NCBI GenBank assembly: GCA_003569205.1
Contig: BGOK01000003.1
Coordinates: forward strand, 1 to 64,000
Reading direction: 5' to 3'
From: Verrucomicrobiota bacterium
GTDB taxonomy: Bacteria; Verrucomicrobiota; Verrucomicrobiia; Opitutales; UBA953
Length of the DNA stretch: 64,000 nucleotides
The position numbers and the translations under genes are program-made. This document shows, one piece after another, positions 32,897 through 43,073 of this stretch. Below the pieces are notes generated by a model. That model saw only the letters and a list, made by a program, of their open reading frames with translations. It had not been told where the DNA came from and did no database searches. Numbering within the stretch: position 1 is the stretch's first letter; each line of letters starts with the position of its first letter.

Positions 32897-33629
32897 GGGC
32901 GGGGACGAGCCCGAAGGCTTCGATGGCGACGCCGGGACTGGCGTGCGCGAGGTCTGGTGGGCGTTGCGTGGTGGGGAAGTCATCCCACGCCACGGGGGCT
33001 TCGCTCCACGCGAGGACCTTGGCCGTTTGCAGCCTGTACGGCGCATGGTGCACTTGGCCGCGCAGGAGGCGCCCGTTCTTTTCGGTGAAGAAGTTGTAGC
33101 GCTCGGCGAGGAAGAATTCGAGCGTGCCCGGCGCAGCCGCTGTCGGGGTGTCGAGGGGCTGCCAAGCGTAGCGGGCGGTAGTGGTTTCGCCTTGGCGACG
33201 ACAGTCGAGGGTGAAGCCGGTGCCGTCGGCCTGGTGACTCATCTGCCCGTACTGGTAGTTGAGCGCAAACTGGGCCCGGGCGATCTTCACCGCCGGCCAG
33301 CGGTCGCAGTCGAGGGAGAAAAAGAATACCCCGGGCTCGCCGGCCGCGTCACGTACATAAACGCGGACGTTGAGTTCGTTGAAGTAAGAGAGCCAGGGGA
33401 GCGGCGGCAAGCCGACCGGGCGAACCGCGTTCATTTTGAAACCGACGACCCCGAGGTAGGTCTCGCCGCCGAAGCAGTCAACCGTCAGGCCGCGCGGCAG
33501 GCGTCGCTGGACCTCCGCGGGGTCGACGCGCCAATGGAAGAAAAAGAGATCATCCCAGCGTTGGCGCATGACTGCCCGACGGCCCGGGTGCTGCCCGGTG
33601 GCGAGGAGACGTTGAGTGGCTTGATCCAC
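32889..33629 (-). CDS. DUF2071 / YqjF-like protein
   Basis: RWDDLFFFHWRVDPAEVQRRLPRGLTVDCFGGETYLGVVGFKM, FNELNVRVYVRD; overlaps the next start by 8 bp. Confidence 0.82.
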   Translation of the reverse strand: MDQATQRLLATGQHPGRRAVMRQRWDDLFFFHWRVDPAEVQRRLPRGLTVDCFGGETYLGVVGFKMNAVRPVGLPPLPWLSYFNELNVRVYVRDAAGEPGVFFFSLDCDRWPAVKIARAQFALNYQYGQMSHQADGTGFTLDCRRQGETTTARYAWQPLDTPTAAAPGTLEFFLAERYNFFTEKNGRLLRGQVHHAPYRLQTAKVLAWSEAPVAWDDFPTTQRPPDLAHASPGVAIEAFGLVPAHA

Positions 33630-33672
33630 GCCGTACTTTCGCTCGCTTTGGTGGGGCGGTCAAGCGGCCCCC

Positions 33673-35034
33673 TTATTTTGCGGCTTGGAAAGCCGGCTGC
33701 GCTAAGTCGACCTGATAGAGCACCTGATTGTAATCCCAGCGCGGGGTGGGCTGCTGGTTATTGGTGAAAGTTGTCACATAGGTGCCCTCGAAATGAATCA
33801 AGGGCGAGTCGTCGCGGAAGGCCTCGGGATGAAGGACGGGATTATAGAACGTGTAGTTGTCGTGCGTCGCCACCTTGCGCGCACCGGTCCAAGGGCCGGT
33901 TGGGCTGGGTGCGGTGGCTAACCAGATCTCGCCGAGGAAGGAGGTGTCGCCGCCCTTTTGCGTGAATAGCAGGAGCCAGCGCTTACTCCACGGATGCCAG
34001 GCCAAGTCGCCGCCATGCGCTTCAACTTTCTTACCCTCGGGCGTGAGGATAGTGCGGTCGGGCGAGAGGGTCTCCCAAGTCTGCGGATTTTTCCAAGCTT
34101 CGTAGGTGGCCGGACAGCGGAGCGTCGGGAACGGGTTACAGTAGAGGAGCCAAGCTTTGCCCGCTGCGTCGGTCCACGGGAGGGCATGGCCATCAGGGAC
34201 CTTGGGGGCCTTGGGTTGCTCGGCGGATTTCGTCCAGAAGGTCAGGAGTGGCTTGAACTTAAGCGCAGCGGTATCCCATTCCACCAGGTCCCAGCGGTAG
34301 GCCTCCATATTGCCGCGGACTTTGACCGCAGAGGCGACGAGGTGCTCTTGGCCTTGGGCGTCTTTGAGCGTGGCGGCGCCCCAGACCCAAGTCGGGCCAT
34401 CGCCCGGGATGTCAGCCACGCCGCGGGCGGCGCCTTTCTGGTTAAGGAAGTAATCGAAGCGCACTTTCAACGGTGGGCGAGCGGGCGGCACAAAGTCTGC
34501 TGTCGTTGCCGCGGATACGTTGAAAATCCCTAGTGGGTAATTCGAGAGGTTGGTGTCGCCCCAGAACCAGAATTGTTTCCCGCCGAAGCGTGCGTTGACG
34601 ATACTGTCGCAACCCACCACCGGCCCATCACGCCAATCCAAGTGTTCGCCGAGCTTGTGGCTTTCGGCAAAGAGGCCCGTCCCCGTGAGGCGACCGAGCC
34701 GCTGAGCTAAAATACGGCGATCCACCGTGACGGTCAGTTTCTTGCCTGGCTCGGGTCGGAGACGTACCCCTTTGTACCCAAAGCCATCCGCTTTCACGCC
34801 ATAGCCGTGGCCGCTTACGGTAAACCACGTCTCCTGGCCCATCAGTTCTGGTAGGTCAAAGGCGATGACGCCGGCGTTGTCCGAGATCAAGCGGACGCCA
34901 TGGACCGTCCGCAGTTCGACGCCGGGTACCGGCCACTGGGTGCCTTTCTCGATGACCTCAATACGGCACGGCTCGATCGCTAATAGCCCCGGGCTCAGCA
35001 GCCAGCCGGCCAGCAGGACGAGGGTCATGCGCAT
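33673..35034 (-). CDS. Secreted beta-propeller-like protein (glycoside hydrolase/DUF4185-like), function unknown
   Basis: Signal peptide MRMTLVLLAGWLLSPGLLA; CDSIVNARFGGKQFWFWGDTNLSNYPLGIFNVSAA; Trp/Gly-rich repeats. Confidence 0.6.
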   Translation of the reverse strand: MRMTLVLLAGWLLSPGLLAIEPCRIEVIEKGTQWPVPGVELRTVHGVRLISDNAGVIAFDLPELMGQETWFTVSGHGYGVKADGFGYKGVRLRPEPGKKLTVTVDRRILAQRLGRLTGTGLFAESHKLGEHLDWRDGPVVGCDSIVNARFGGKQFWFWGDTNLSNYPLGIFNVSAATTADFVPPARPPLKVRFDYFLNQKGAARGVADIPGDGPTWVWGAATLKDAQGQEHLVASAVKVRGNMEAYRWDLVEWDTAALKFKPLLTFWTKSAEQPKAPKVPDGHALPWTDAAGKAWLLYCNPFPTLRCPATYEAWKNPQTWETLSPDRTILTPEGKKVEAHGGDLAWHPWSKRWLLLFTQKGGDTSFLGEIWLATAPSPTGPWTGARKVATHDNYTFYNPVLHPEAFRDDSPLIHFEGTYVTTFTNNQQPTPRWDYNQVLYQVDLAQPAFQAAK

Positions 35035-35125
35035 GGGCTGACTCTTCGCAGTTTCCCGAGGGCTTCAAGCGTAGGCTCGTGGCTTTTCGCTTGGAGCGGT
35101 CCGTGAACGGGCTTAACCCTCACCC

Positions 35126-35899
35126 ATGCTCTCCGATGCGCGCCAAGCCGAGTTGCTGAAGTTTGCCGAAGCCCTCGCGGACGTCGCCCGCTCGGTCCTC
35201 ATCCCTGCCCACGCTGACCCAGACACCCGCCTCGAGATTAAGCCCGACGGCACGCCCGTGACTTGGGCCGACAAGGAAGCCGAGCGGCTCATGCGTCAAC
35301 TCATCGCCAAGGCCTACCCCTCGCACGGCATCTTAGGCGAAGAGTTTGGTCCGCAGAATGTTAATGCCGAGTTCTGTTGGGTGCTCGACCCCATCGACGG
35401 TACGAAGTCCTTCCTCTCACGCGTGCCGCTCTACGTCACGCTCATCGGTCTACGTTATGAAGGTCAGCCGTTGTTGGGCCTCATCGATCAGCCGATATTG
35501 GACGAACGTATCGTCGGCGATGGCCGGACGGCCCGCCTGAACGGTAAGCCCGTGCGGGTGGCCGAAGTCGCGTTAAAGGATGCCGTCGTCGTCTCGACTG
35601 ATTTTGACCACATCCGTCGCCTGCATAAGCGGGCCCGCTGGAACCGTCTCGCCGACTCCGTTGCCCATACGCGTACCTGGGGTGACGGCTACGGCCATAT
35701 GCTCGTCGCCAGCGGCCGGGCTCACGTGGTGGCTGACCCAGTGATGAACCCGTGGGACCTCGTTCCCGTGATTCCGGTGCTTAAGGGCGCCGGTGCCGTC
35801 GTCACCGATTGGCACGGCGGCAACGCCGTCGCGAGCGGCAACATCATTGCCGCCGCGCCGAAGTTGCACGCGCAAGTCCTGTCGACCCTGAACGACTAA
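35126..35899 (+). CDS. hisN: Inositol monophosphatase family protein, probable histidinol-phosphatase
   Basis: GILGEEFG, WVLDPIDGTKSF, VADPVMNPWDLVPVIPVLKGAGAVVTDW; convergent with hisD. Confidence 0.82.
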   Translation: MLSDARQAELLKFAEALADVARSVLIPAHADPDTRLEIKPDGTPVTWADKEAERLMRQLIAKAYPSHGILGEEFGPQNVNAEFCWVLDPIDGTKSFLSRVPLYVTLIGLRYEGQPLLGLIDQPILDERIVGDGRTARLNGKPVRVAEVALKDAVVVSTDFDHIRRLHKRARWNRLADSVAHTRTWGDGYGHMLVASGRAHVVADPVMNPWDLVPVIPVLKGAGAVVTDWHGGNAVASGNIIAAAPKLHAQVLSTLND

Positions 35900-37200
35900 C
35901 GCTTCTTCGCGAGGCGGATTTGCAGCGAGCGCCCGTGCGCATCGAGGCTTTCCATGCCCGCAAAGGCGGCGACCACGCTGGCGGCTTTGGCGAGCGAGCG
36001 TTGATCATAGCGCACGAAGCTCGTCCGGCGGAGGAAGTCGGCGACGCGGAGGCCGCTGAAGAATCGCCCTGTCCCACCAGTCGGTAGCGTGTGGCTCGGG
36101 CCAGCGGTGAAGTCGCCGAGGACCGTCGGGGTCTCGTGGCCGAGGAGCAGGGCGCCTGCGGTCGTGATGGCGGCGGAGAGTTTCGCTTCTTCGCGTTTCG
36201 CAACCATGAGCTCAAGGTGTTCAGGGGCGACGAGGTTGGCCACGCGCGCCGCTTCGGAGATTTTCCGGACGAGGATTACGCAGGTCATCTTCTCGAGCGC
36301 CTTCGTGATTTTGGCACCATGCGAGAGCGTGAGGGCTTGGGCGTGGGCCGAAGCGAGGCAACGGTCGGCGAAGGCCGCTTGGTCGCAGACGAGGTAGAGC
36401 TTTTCCTTGCCGCTACCGTGTTCGGCCTGTGCGCAGAGGTCAGCGCCAACGAAAACAGGGTTAGCCGTACGGTCAGCGATGATCATCACTTCACTCGGGC
36501 CGGGCAGAAGGTCGACGCCCACGACGCCGAAGAGCTGGCGTTTGGCTTCGGTGACATACGCGTTGCCGGGGCCGAAGACCTTATCGACGGCGGGGATGGA
36601 CTTCGTTCCGAGCGCGAGGGCGGCGATGGCTTGGACGCCGCCGACCGCGTAGACTTCCTTGATGCCGCAGAGGTAGAGGGCGGCTAAGATGTCTGGGTTA
36701 ATCTGGCCGTCGGGTCCGGGGGGCGTGCAGGCACAGAGCTCAGGCACGCCAGCAACCTTCGCGGGGAGTGCCGTCATCAGGACCGTCGAAACGAGCGGGA
36801 CTTGGCCGCCCGGGATGTAAAGGCCGCAACGTTGGATGGCATGGTGACGTTCGCCGACCGTGGCGCCATGCGGGTTCTTCGCAGACCAGCCCTTGGGCAA
36901 AGTGCGGCGGTGGAAGTCGGTCACGCAACGCGCCGCTTCATTGATGGCCTTGCGTTTGGCAGGGGTGAGTTGCTGCGCGGCCAGCTTGAGGCGGGCCTCG
37001 GGGATGCGGAGTTGCTTGGCGCTCAACTGCACATGGTCGAACTTCTTTGTGTAGGCTAGCACGGCAGTGTCGCCGCGGTCACGCACGTCAGCGATGATGC
37101 TAGCCACCGTCGTACGGACGTCGGTCGAAGCTTCACCATTGCCAACGAAGGCACGGAGGCGGGCAAGGAAGTCGGGGGCGTTGGCCTGAAGGACGGGCAT
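35896..37200 (-). CDS. hisD: Histidinol dehydrogenase
   Basis: HisD motifs: YIPGGQVPLVSTVLMTALPAKVAGV, KVFGPGNAYVTEAKRQLFGVVGVDLLPGPSEV, AEHGSGKEKLYLV, GPSHTLPTGGTGRFFSGL. Confidence 0.95.
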   Translation of the reverse strand: MPVLQANAPDFLARLRAFVGNGEASTDVRTTVASIIADVRDRGDTAVLAYTKKFDHVQLSAKQLRIPEARLKLAAQQLTPAKRKAINEAARCVTDFHRRTLPKGWSAKNPHGATVGERHHAIQRCGLYIPGGQVPLVSTVLMTALPAKVAGVPELCACTPPGPDGQINPDILAALYLCGIKEVYAVGGVQAIAALALGTKSIPAVDKVFGPGNAYVTEAKRQLFGVVGVDLLPGPSEVMIIADRTANPVFVGADLCAQAEHGSGKEKLYLVCDQAAFADRCLASAHAQALTLSHGAKITKALEKMTCVILVRKISEAARVANLVAPEHLELMVAKREEAKLSAAITTAGALLLGHETPTVLGDFTAGPSHTLPTGGTGRFFSGLRVADFLRRTSFVRYDQRSLAKAASVVAAFAGMESLDAHGRSLQIRLAKKR

Positions 37201-37204
37201 GGGC

Positions 37205-37930
37205 TTAGCGGGTCGGGAAGATGAAGTGAATGGGCGCGAGCGTGGGGTTCACGGCGATTTTTTCGTAAGTAGCCTCAGCGACTTTCTTACCATCAATCAA
37301 GATGGCTTCCTTCTGCGTAAAGAGGATACCCTCGACGATGGTCGTCGCGATGACCAGCTGGCGTTGCGTCTTGCCGTCGGGCATCGGCTGGTCGGTGGCA
37401 GTGAGGCGGAAGGTTTCGGCGTCGAAGTGGCGGATGAGGCGGAAGCCGCTCTTGTAGGCGTATTCCACGGCCACTTGCTTGCGTCCGTTGATCTCGCTGG
37501 CGGGCGCGGCCTTCACGACGCCTTGGCGCTCGGCCGGGGCGGCAAAGAAAGTGAGGTCGCTCATGGCCATGTCGCGGAGCACGCTGACAAACTCGGAGCG
37601 CAGTACGCCGATTTGGGTCGTCTGCGTGGACTTGCGCCAACCTTCGTTGCCGTTGGTCGCGAGGATCTCTTCGACGGAGCGGTTGGCGTTGAGGCTGAGC
37701 TGGTAGCGCTGATCGGGCGCGTTGACCTCGAGCAGGGTGAAGCCAGCGGGCTTTCCGGCCGCATCGACGGACGTCAGTTCGAATTGGAGGCTCCGCACCT
37801 TCGCGAGGGCGGCGGGGTCTTGGGCCAGGGCGGCGCGCGCCCGGGCGATGACCTCGGTGGGGGTGAGCTCGGCGGCGAAGGCGCAGGTCGCGCAGGCTAG
37901 CCAAGCGAGCATGGTCCGGAAAGATGCCAT
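37205..37930 (-). CDS. Outer-membrane lipoprotein-sorting (LolA-like) exported protein
   Basis: Signal peptide MASFRTMLAWLACATCAFAA; LolA-like architecture; start at 37930. Confidence 0.55.
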   Translation of the reverse strand: MASFRTMLAWLACATCAFAAELTPTEVIARARAALAQDPAALAKVRSLQFELTSVDAAGKPAGFTLLEVNAPDQRYQLSLNANRSVEEILATNGNEGWRKSTQTTQIGVLRSEFVSVLRDMAMSDLTFFAAPAERQGVVKAAPASEINGRKQVAVEYAYKSGFRLIRHFDAETFRLTATDQPMPDGKTQRQLVIATTIVEGILFTQKEAILIDGKKVAEATYEKIAVNPTLAPIHFIFPTR

Positions 37931-38033
37931 AAGGCTTCTGGATATGGCTTTGGCGGTGGGCCTTGGCAAGCCTCCGCCCAGTTGGGTGGGGTCGGCATTG
38001 ACCCTTTCGGGCTAACCGCCTAAGTTTTGGGCC

Positions 38034-38399
38034 ATGCGAATCCTTGCGCTGCTGCTTTTGACCCTGACCTTCACGGCCTGCCAGAACGCCCAGCCCGAGG
38101 ACGAATGGCGCAACCATACCGCCACGAAGTTACACCTCATCAAAGTTGGTGATACCCGCGCACAGGTCATCGAACTCCTTGGGGTACCGAGCGATGCGTC
38201 GGCTGATGGGACGATGGAGACGCTCTTTTACCGCATGCTACCGACTTCGGCGGAACTCGAATATGCCGCCTCGAACAAAGCTTTAGGTGGCTGGAAGAAT
38301 GCGGCCGAGAAGCGCGCGGTGCCGCCAATCACGCATGAAGTTCGCCTGCTGAACGGTATCGTCAGTGGTTACGGTCCGGCTTTGACGCCAACGCGCTGA
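38034..38399 (+). CDS. Small lipoprotein, SmpA/BamE-like
   Basis: MRILALLLLTLTFTACQ lipobox; IKVGDTRAQVIELLGVPS motif. Confidence 0.6.
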   Translation: MRILALLLLTLTFTACQNAQPEDEWRNHTATKLHLIKVGDTRAQVIELLGVPSDASADGTMETLFYRMLPTSAELEYAASNKALGGWKNAAEKRAVPPITHEVRLLNGIVSGYGPALTPTR

Positions 38400-38402
38400 G
38401 GT

Positions 38403-39131
38403 TCAACCGCGGGCCGCGACTAAGAGGCCGGCGACATCGCAGCGGCCCTCGTAGAGTGCCTTGCCGACAATAGCCCCGACCAGATTGGGGTAGGCCTTGG
38501 ATAACTGCGCGAGGCGACGGACGTCTTCCGTGCCAGCCACGCCACCCGAAGCAATGACGCCGCAAGGACATGCCTTGAGCACGGCCTCGAGGGAATTCCA
38601 GTTGGGGCCGGTGAGCATACCATCGGTCGCGATGTCCGTATAGATCACCGTGGAGACACCGAGCTCACCCGCTTCCTTGGCGAAGTCGGTGGCCTGCAGG
38701 GCGGTCACGGCCGTCCAGCCTTTGACGGCGACGAGGCCATCCTTAGCGTCGATGCCAACGGCGAGGCGCGGGCCGTGGGCCTTGGCCATCTCACGGAGGA
38801 AAGCGGGGTCGGTCGCGGCGCGGGTACCGATGACGACGCGGCTGGCGCCCGTAGCGTAAGCGGACTCGGCGAGGGCGCGGTCGCGCATGCCACCCCCGAA
38901 TTGAATCTTCGGGCCGAGCTGTGCAATGCGCGCGAGCGTCGCCAGGTTGAGTGGGGCGCCGCCGAAGGCACCGTCAAGGTCGACGACGTGAATCCATTCC
39001 GCGCCGGCTTGGGCGAACTGGACGGCGGGTTCGACCGGGTCTTCGTAATAGTTCGTGCGCGCGTCGTCGCGGCCTTGGCTGAGGCGTACGCAGCGACCGC
39101 CGCGGATGTCGATGGCGGGATAGACGATCAT
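38403..39131 (-). CDS. hisA: Phosphoribosylformimino-5-aminoimidazole carboxamide ribotide isomerase
   Basis: MIVYPAIDIRGGRCVRLSQG, WIHVVDLDGAFGG, QFGGGMRD, YTDIATDGMLTGPN. Confidence 0.95.
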   Translation of the reverse strand: MIVYPAIDIRGGRCVRLSQGRDDARTNYYEDPVEPAVQFAQAGAEWIHVVDLDGAFGGAPLNLATLARIAQLGPKIQFGGGMRDRALAESAYATGASRVVIGTRAATDPAFLREMAKAHGPRLAVGIDAKDGLVAVKGWTAVTALQATDFAKEAGELGVSTVIYTDIATDGMLTGPNWNSLEAVLKACPCGVIASGGVAGTEDVRRLAQLSKAYPNLVGAIVGKALYEGRCDVAGLLVAARG

Positions 39132-39135
39132 GAAA

Positions 39136-40466
39136 TTAGGCGCCCTTGCGGGCCTTCGTGCTCGCGGCCGCCACCGTCACCGGCTTCTCGCCGCGGATGG
39201 CTTCCGCCGTCACCGTGAACTTCGAGCCGGCTGGGTGTTCGGGCAAGGCGTACATGGTCTCGAGCAACACGCCTTCGAGGACGGAGCGGAGGCCACGGGC
39301 GCCGGTGCCGAGGGCGAGCGCGCGTTCCGCGGGGCGTCCAGGGCTTCGGGGGTGAATTCGAGATTCATGCCCGAAAGGCCAAAGAGCTTACGGTACTGCT
39401 TGGTCGGGGCGTTCTTCGGCTCGGTCAGGATCCGGATGAGGGCATCCTTACTGAGCGGCTCGAGGACGGAGATGACCGGGAGGCGGCCGACGAACTCGGG
39501 GATCATCCCGAACGAGAATAGGTCTTCGGGCTGGAGACCGGCGAGGACCTGTTCGGCCGAAAGCGTCGGCGGGATATCGCCGCCTTGGATAAAGCCCAAT
39601 GCCTTGGTACCCGAGCGGCGAGCGATGAGGCGGTCGAGGCCAACGAACGCGCCGCCGGCGATGAAAAGAATATCGCCCGTATCAATTTGGATACACTGCT
39701 GCTCGGGGTGTTTGCGACCGCCAGCAGGCGGCACGTTGCAGACCGTGCCTTCGAGGAGTTTGAGTAGGGCCTGCTGGACACCTTCGCCAGACACATCGCG
39801 CGTGATGGAAGCGGAGTCGGACTTACGGCCGATCTTATCAATCTCGTCGATGAAGATGATGCCGCGCTGGGCGCGCTCGACGTTCATGTCGGCCGCCTGG
39901 AGGAGGCGGAGAACCACGGTTTCAACGTCGTCGCCGACGTAGCCAGCTTCGGTGAGCGTGGTGGCGTCTGCGATGGCGAACGGCACGTCGAGCATGCGCG
40001 CGAGCGTCTTGGCGAGGAGCGTCTTGCCGGTGCCAGTTGGGCCGATGAGTAGGACGTTGCTCTTGTCGAGTTCGACCTCGCCGAGGGCGTTGGTCTTGTC
40101 GCCGCCCGCAGCTTGCGTGAGGCGATCGTTGAGGCGCTTGTAGTGATTATGGACGGCGACGGAGAGGACCTTCTTGGCGTGGTCCTGGCCGATGACGTGG
40201 ATATCGAGTTCCGCGCGGAGGGCCGCGGGGGCCACGAGCTTGACGGGAGTCGGCACATACTTGGCCGGGCCGGCCTGCATGAGCGGACCCGCCGCCGAGC
40301 CAGCGCTGGGCTTACCTTCGCGGGTGCGCTCGCGATCAATCAGCCGGCCGCAGGTGGAGACGCAGACATCGCAGATGCCGATACCTTTAGGACCAGCGAT
40401 GAGCTTGCCGGCCTGGGCGGCGGGCTTGCCGCAGAAGGAGCAACACTCCGCCTGGTCGCCGGCCAT
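39136..40466 (-). CDS. clpX: ATP-dependent Clp protease ATP-binding subunit ClpX (frameshifted near 39332)
   Basis: N-terminal CSFCGK zinc finger, Walker [28 protein letters not shown]. After 39332 the true C-terminus [33 protein letters not shown]... is in another frame, ending at 39136. Confidence 0.93.
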
Positions 40467-40471
40467 GAGGA

Positions 40472-41068
40472 TTAAGCGCGGCCTGCCTTAGGCAGGACGA
40501 CGTGGTCGACGAGGCCGTAGGCCTTGGCCTCTTCGGCTGTCATGTAATTATCGCGGTCCGAGTCGCGCTGTAATTCCTCCGGCGTGCGACCGCTATGCTT
40601 CGCGAGGACGTGGTTGAGCGTGTCGCGCCAGCGGAGGATTTCCTTGGCGGCGATCGAGATATCGGACGTCTGGCCGGTCGCACCGCCACTGGGCTGGTGA
40701 ATCATGACGCGGCAATTAGGGAGTGCGTGACGCTTACCCTTGGTGCCGGCGGCGAGCAGGACGGCCGACATTGAAGCGGCCATGCCGATGCAGTAAGTGT
40801 TCACCTCGCAGGTGAGGAAGTTCATGGTGTCGTAGATCGCCATGCCCGCGGTGACCGAGCCGCCCGGGGAGTTGATGTAGATCGAGATATCCTTCTTCGG
40901 GTCTTCCATCTGCAGGAACAGCATCTGGGCGATGACGGCATTGGCGACGTCGTCGTAGATGGGGGCGCCGAGGAAGATGATGCGATCCTTGAGGAGACGG
41001 CTGTAGATGTCCCACGCCCGTTCGCCGCGTGCATCTCTTTCAACAACGTTGGGGATAATGTAGGACAT
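40472..41068 (-). CDS. clpP: ATP-dependent Clp protease proteolytic subunit
   Basis: [53 protein letters not shown]. Confidence 0.96.
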   Translation of the reverse strand: MSYIIPNVVERDARGERAWDIYSRLLKDRIIFLGAPIYDDVANAVIAQMLFLQMEDPKKDISIYINSPGGSVTAGMAIYDTMNFLTCEVNTYCIGMAASMSAVLLAAGTKGKRHALPNCRVMIHQPSGGATGQTSDISIAAKEILRWRDTLNHVLAKHSGRTPEELQRDSDRDNYMTAEEAKAYGLVDHVVLPKAGRA

Positions 41069-41103
41069 CGTGTGGAGGGGTTAATGGGAACTATACCCGG
41101 ACC

Positions 41104-42414
41104 TTAGGCTTTCTCAACCGCTTCCGGGGCTTTCCCGTCGAGGACGAGGTCGAGGGCCTTATTTAGGACGGCGTCGCGGCGGAGGACTTGGAGCTGATTA
41201 CGGTCCTTGGCCAGCTTTTCGGGCTGAACGTTGGTGCGGTAGGCCTCGCGGAGGATGGCCTGGGTGAATTCCTCGCGGGTGAGGTCGATGCCGTTTTCTT
41301 CGGCGATACGGACCAGAACGACCTGAGCGCGGACCTTGGTTTCGGCGGCCTTGCGGGATTCCGTGATGATTTCCTCGCGCTGGGCTTCGAACTGCTCGGG
41401 CTTCAGGGTGCCATTGCGGATGCGGAGCTGCAGGTACTCATTGAAGAGGCCATTAGCGACCGAATCGACGGCGGACTGGGGGAGAGGGAGATCGAGGCCG
41501 GTGATGAGGGCGTCGAGGGCCTTTTCGCGGCGGGCGGTTTCGGCGGCCTGTTCCTTGGTGCCGGTGATGCCCTTGCGGAGCTGGTCACGGAGGTCGGCTT
41601 CATCCTTCACGCCAACGGACTTGCAGAAGGCTTCATCCACGGCAGGGATTTCCTTGCAGCGGACTTCGGCGACGGTGAGGGCGTACTGCACGGTCTTGCC
41701 ACGGAGGGCTTCGCGGGTGGCGTCGGCGCCGTAGGCTTGCTCCGCCTTAGCGGTGTCGCCGGCCTTAAGACCGATGATGGCCTTGGCAATGGCGGGGACC
41801 GCGACGACTTCGCTTTCCGAGCCCGCTTCTTCCCAAGCGGATTCAGATGAGCCCAGCGGGCCGGCCTCAGCGTCGACTTCCTTGACGGCTTGGCCGTCGA
41901 CGGTGCCGGTGTAGCTGAGACGGACGTAGTCGCCCTTGGCAGCGGCGGCTTCGGTCTTTTCGAAACGGGCGCGCTGTTGGAGGAGCTTCTGGAGGTGCTC
42001 GGCAACTTCGGCGTCGGTCACCGTGACGACTTCCTTGGCAATCTTGATGCTCTGCCAATCGGGGGTCTTGAATTCAGGGAGGACATCGACTTCGTAGCGG
42101 ATGACGACGTCGGCGCCCTGCACGGATTCGTCCTTCTGGACGTCGGCGAGGGTGTAGACGGTGAAGCTCTTCTCTTCCTTGATGCGATCATAGCCCTGGG
42201 CGAGGAGGCGCTGGCTGATTTCATCAGCGATATTCTTGGAGTACTTTTGGCGGACAATCGCTTCGGGCGCCTTGCCCGGACGGAAGCCGGGGAGGGCGGC
42301 TTCGCGCGTGAAGCCCTTGAGCACTTCCTTTTCGGAGGCGGCGACGGTGGCTGCTGGAATCGTCACGGTGACGGAGCGGCGGGTCGGGTTGGTAACTTGG
42401 ATTTTGATGTCCAT
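41104..42414 (-). CDS. tig: Trigger factor
   Basis: GFRPGKAPEAIVRQKY; gene order tig-clpP-clpX. Confidence 0.92.
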   Translation of the reverse strand: MDIKIQVTNPTRRSVTVTIPAATVAASEKEVLKGFTREAALPGFRPGKAPEAIVRQKYSKNIADEISQRLLAQGYDRIKEEKSFTVYTLADVQKDESVQGADVVIRYEVDVLPEFKTPDWQSIKIAKEVVTVTDAEVAEHLQKLLQQRARFEKTEAAAAKGDYVRLSYTGTVDGQAVKEVDAEAGPLGSSESAWEEAGSESEVVAVPAIAKAIIGLKAGDTAKAEQAYGADATREALRGKTVQYALTVAEVRCKEIPAVDEAFCKSVGVKDEADLRDQLRKGITGTKEQAAETARREKALDALITGLDLPLPQSAVDSVANGLFNEYLQLRIRNGTLKPEQFEAQREEIITESRKAAETKVRAQVVLVRIAEENGIDLTREEFTQAILREAYRTNVQPEKLAKDRNQLQVLRRDAVLNKALDLVLDGKAPEAVEKA

Positions 42415-42521
42415 GGATGTATAGAAAGGAGGTTTGGGAGCCGCCCTAGCGGGCTCGCAAGGGGGGGAAGGGGGAGCAAACGGAACATTCCCCCACGGTC
42501 AACAGCGGAGGAAGGGCCTTT

Positions 42522-43019
42522 TTAGGCTGAACCTAGGCGTTTTTTGAGGCGCGGCAGCACGCAACGGGGCACAAAAGCGGCTGCTTGGGACAGTTTATGG
42601 CGGGCGATGTCCTTCACGAAGGTCGAAGAGGTCACAAACTGGTCTTGGCTGGGCATGAGGACCACCGTCTCGATTTCGGGGGCCATGAGGCGGTTGGCGT
42701 GGGCTAGGTCGAACTCGAACTCGAAGTCACTGAACTTCCGGAGGCCCCGGATGATGGCCACGGCCTTCTGTTTGCGGGCAAACTCAACCGTGAGGCCGTC
42801 GAGGGAGAGGACCCGGATTTTTCCCATGCCCTTGCAGGCTTCGTGAGCCATGATCAGGCGTTCCTCCAAAGGGAATAAAGGGTTCTTGGAGTCGCTTGGC
42901 GCGACGGCGACGATGACGCGGTCGAAGAGCCGGGAGGCGCGACGAAGTACATCCAGGTGCCCGAGGGTGATCGGATCGAAGGTGCCGGGGTAGACGGCGA
43001 TGCGCGGTTTGAGGGTCAT
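42522..43019 (-). CDS. coaD: Phosphopantetheine adenylyltransferase
   Basis: AVYPGTFDPITLGHLDVLRRA, IIRGLRKFSDFEFEFDLAHANR; start at 43019. Confidence 0.94.
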   Translation of the reverse strand: MTLKPRIAVYPGTFDPITLGHLDVLRRASRLFDRVIVAVAPSDSKNPLFPLEERLIMAHEACKGMGKIRVLSLDGLTVEFARKQKAVAIIRGLRKFSDFEFEFDLAHANRLMAPEIETVVLMPSQDQFVTSSTFVKDIARHKLSQAAAFVPRCVLPRLKKRLGSA

Positions 43020-43073
43020 TGTTTTCCTGTTGCGGCTGACTCTCGCCCCAGAACATTGTCCCCGCAAGCCCGC

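Noticed and set aside
39325-39340. Programmed ribosomal frameshift in clpX (and similarly nuoA)
   Set aside because: No slippery heptamer plus downstream structure was evident, and several unrelated genes show the same one-base loss at homopolymers, so indel error is more likely.
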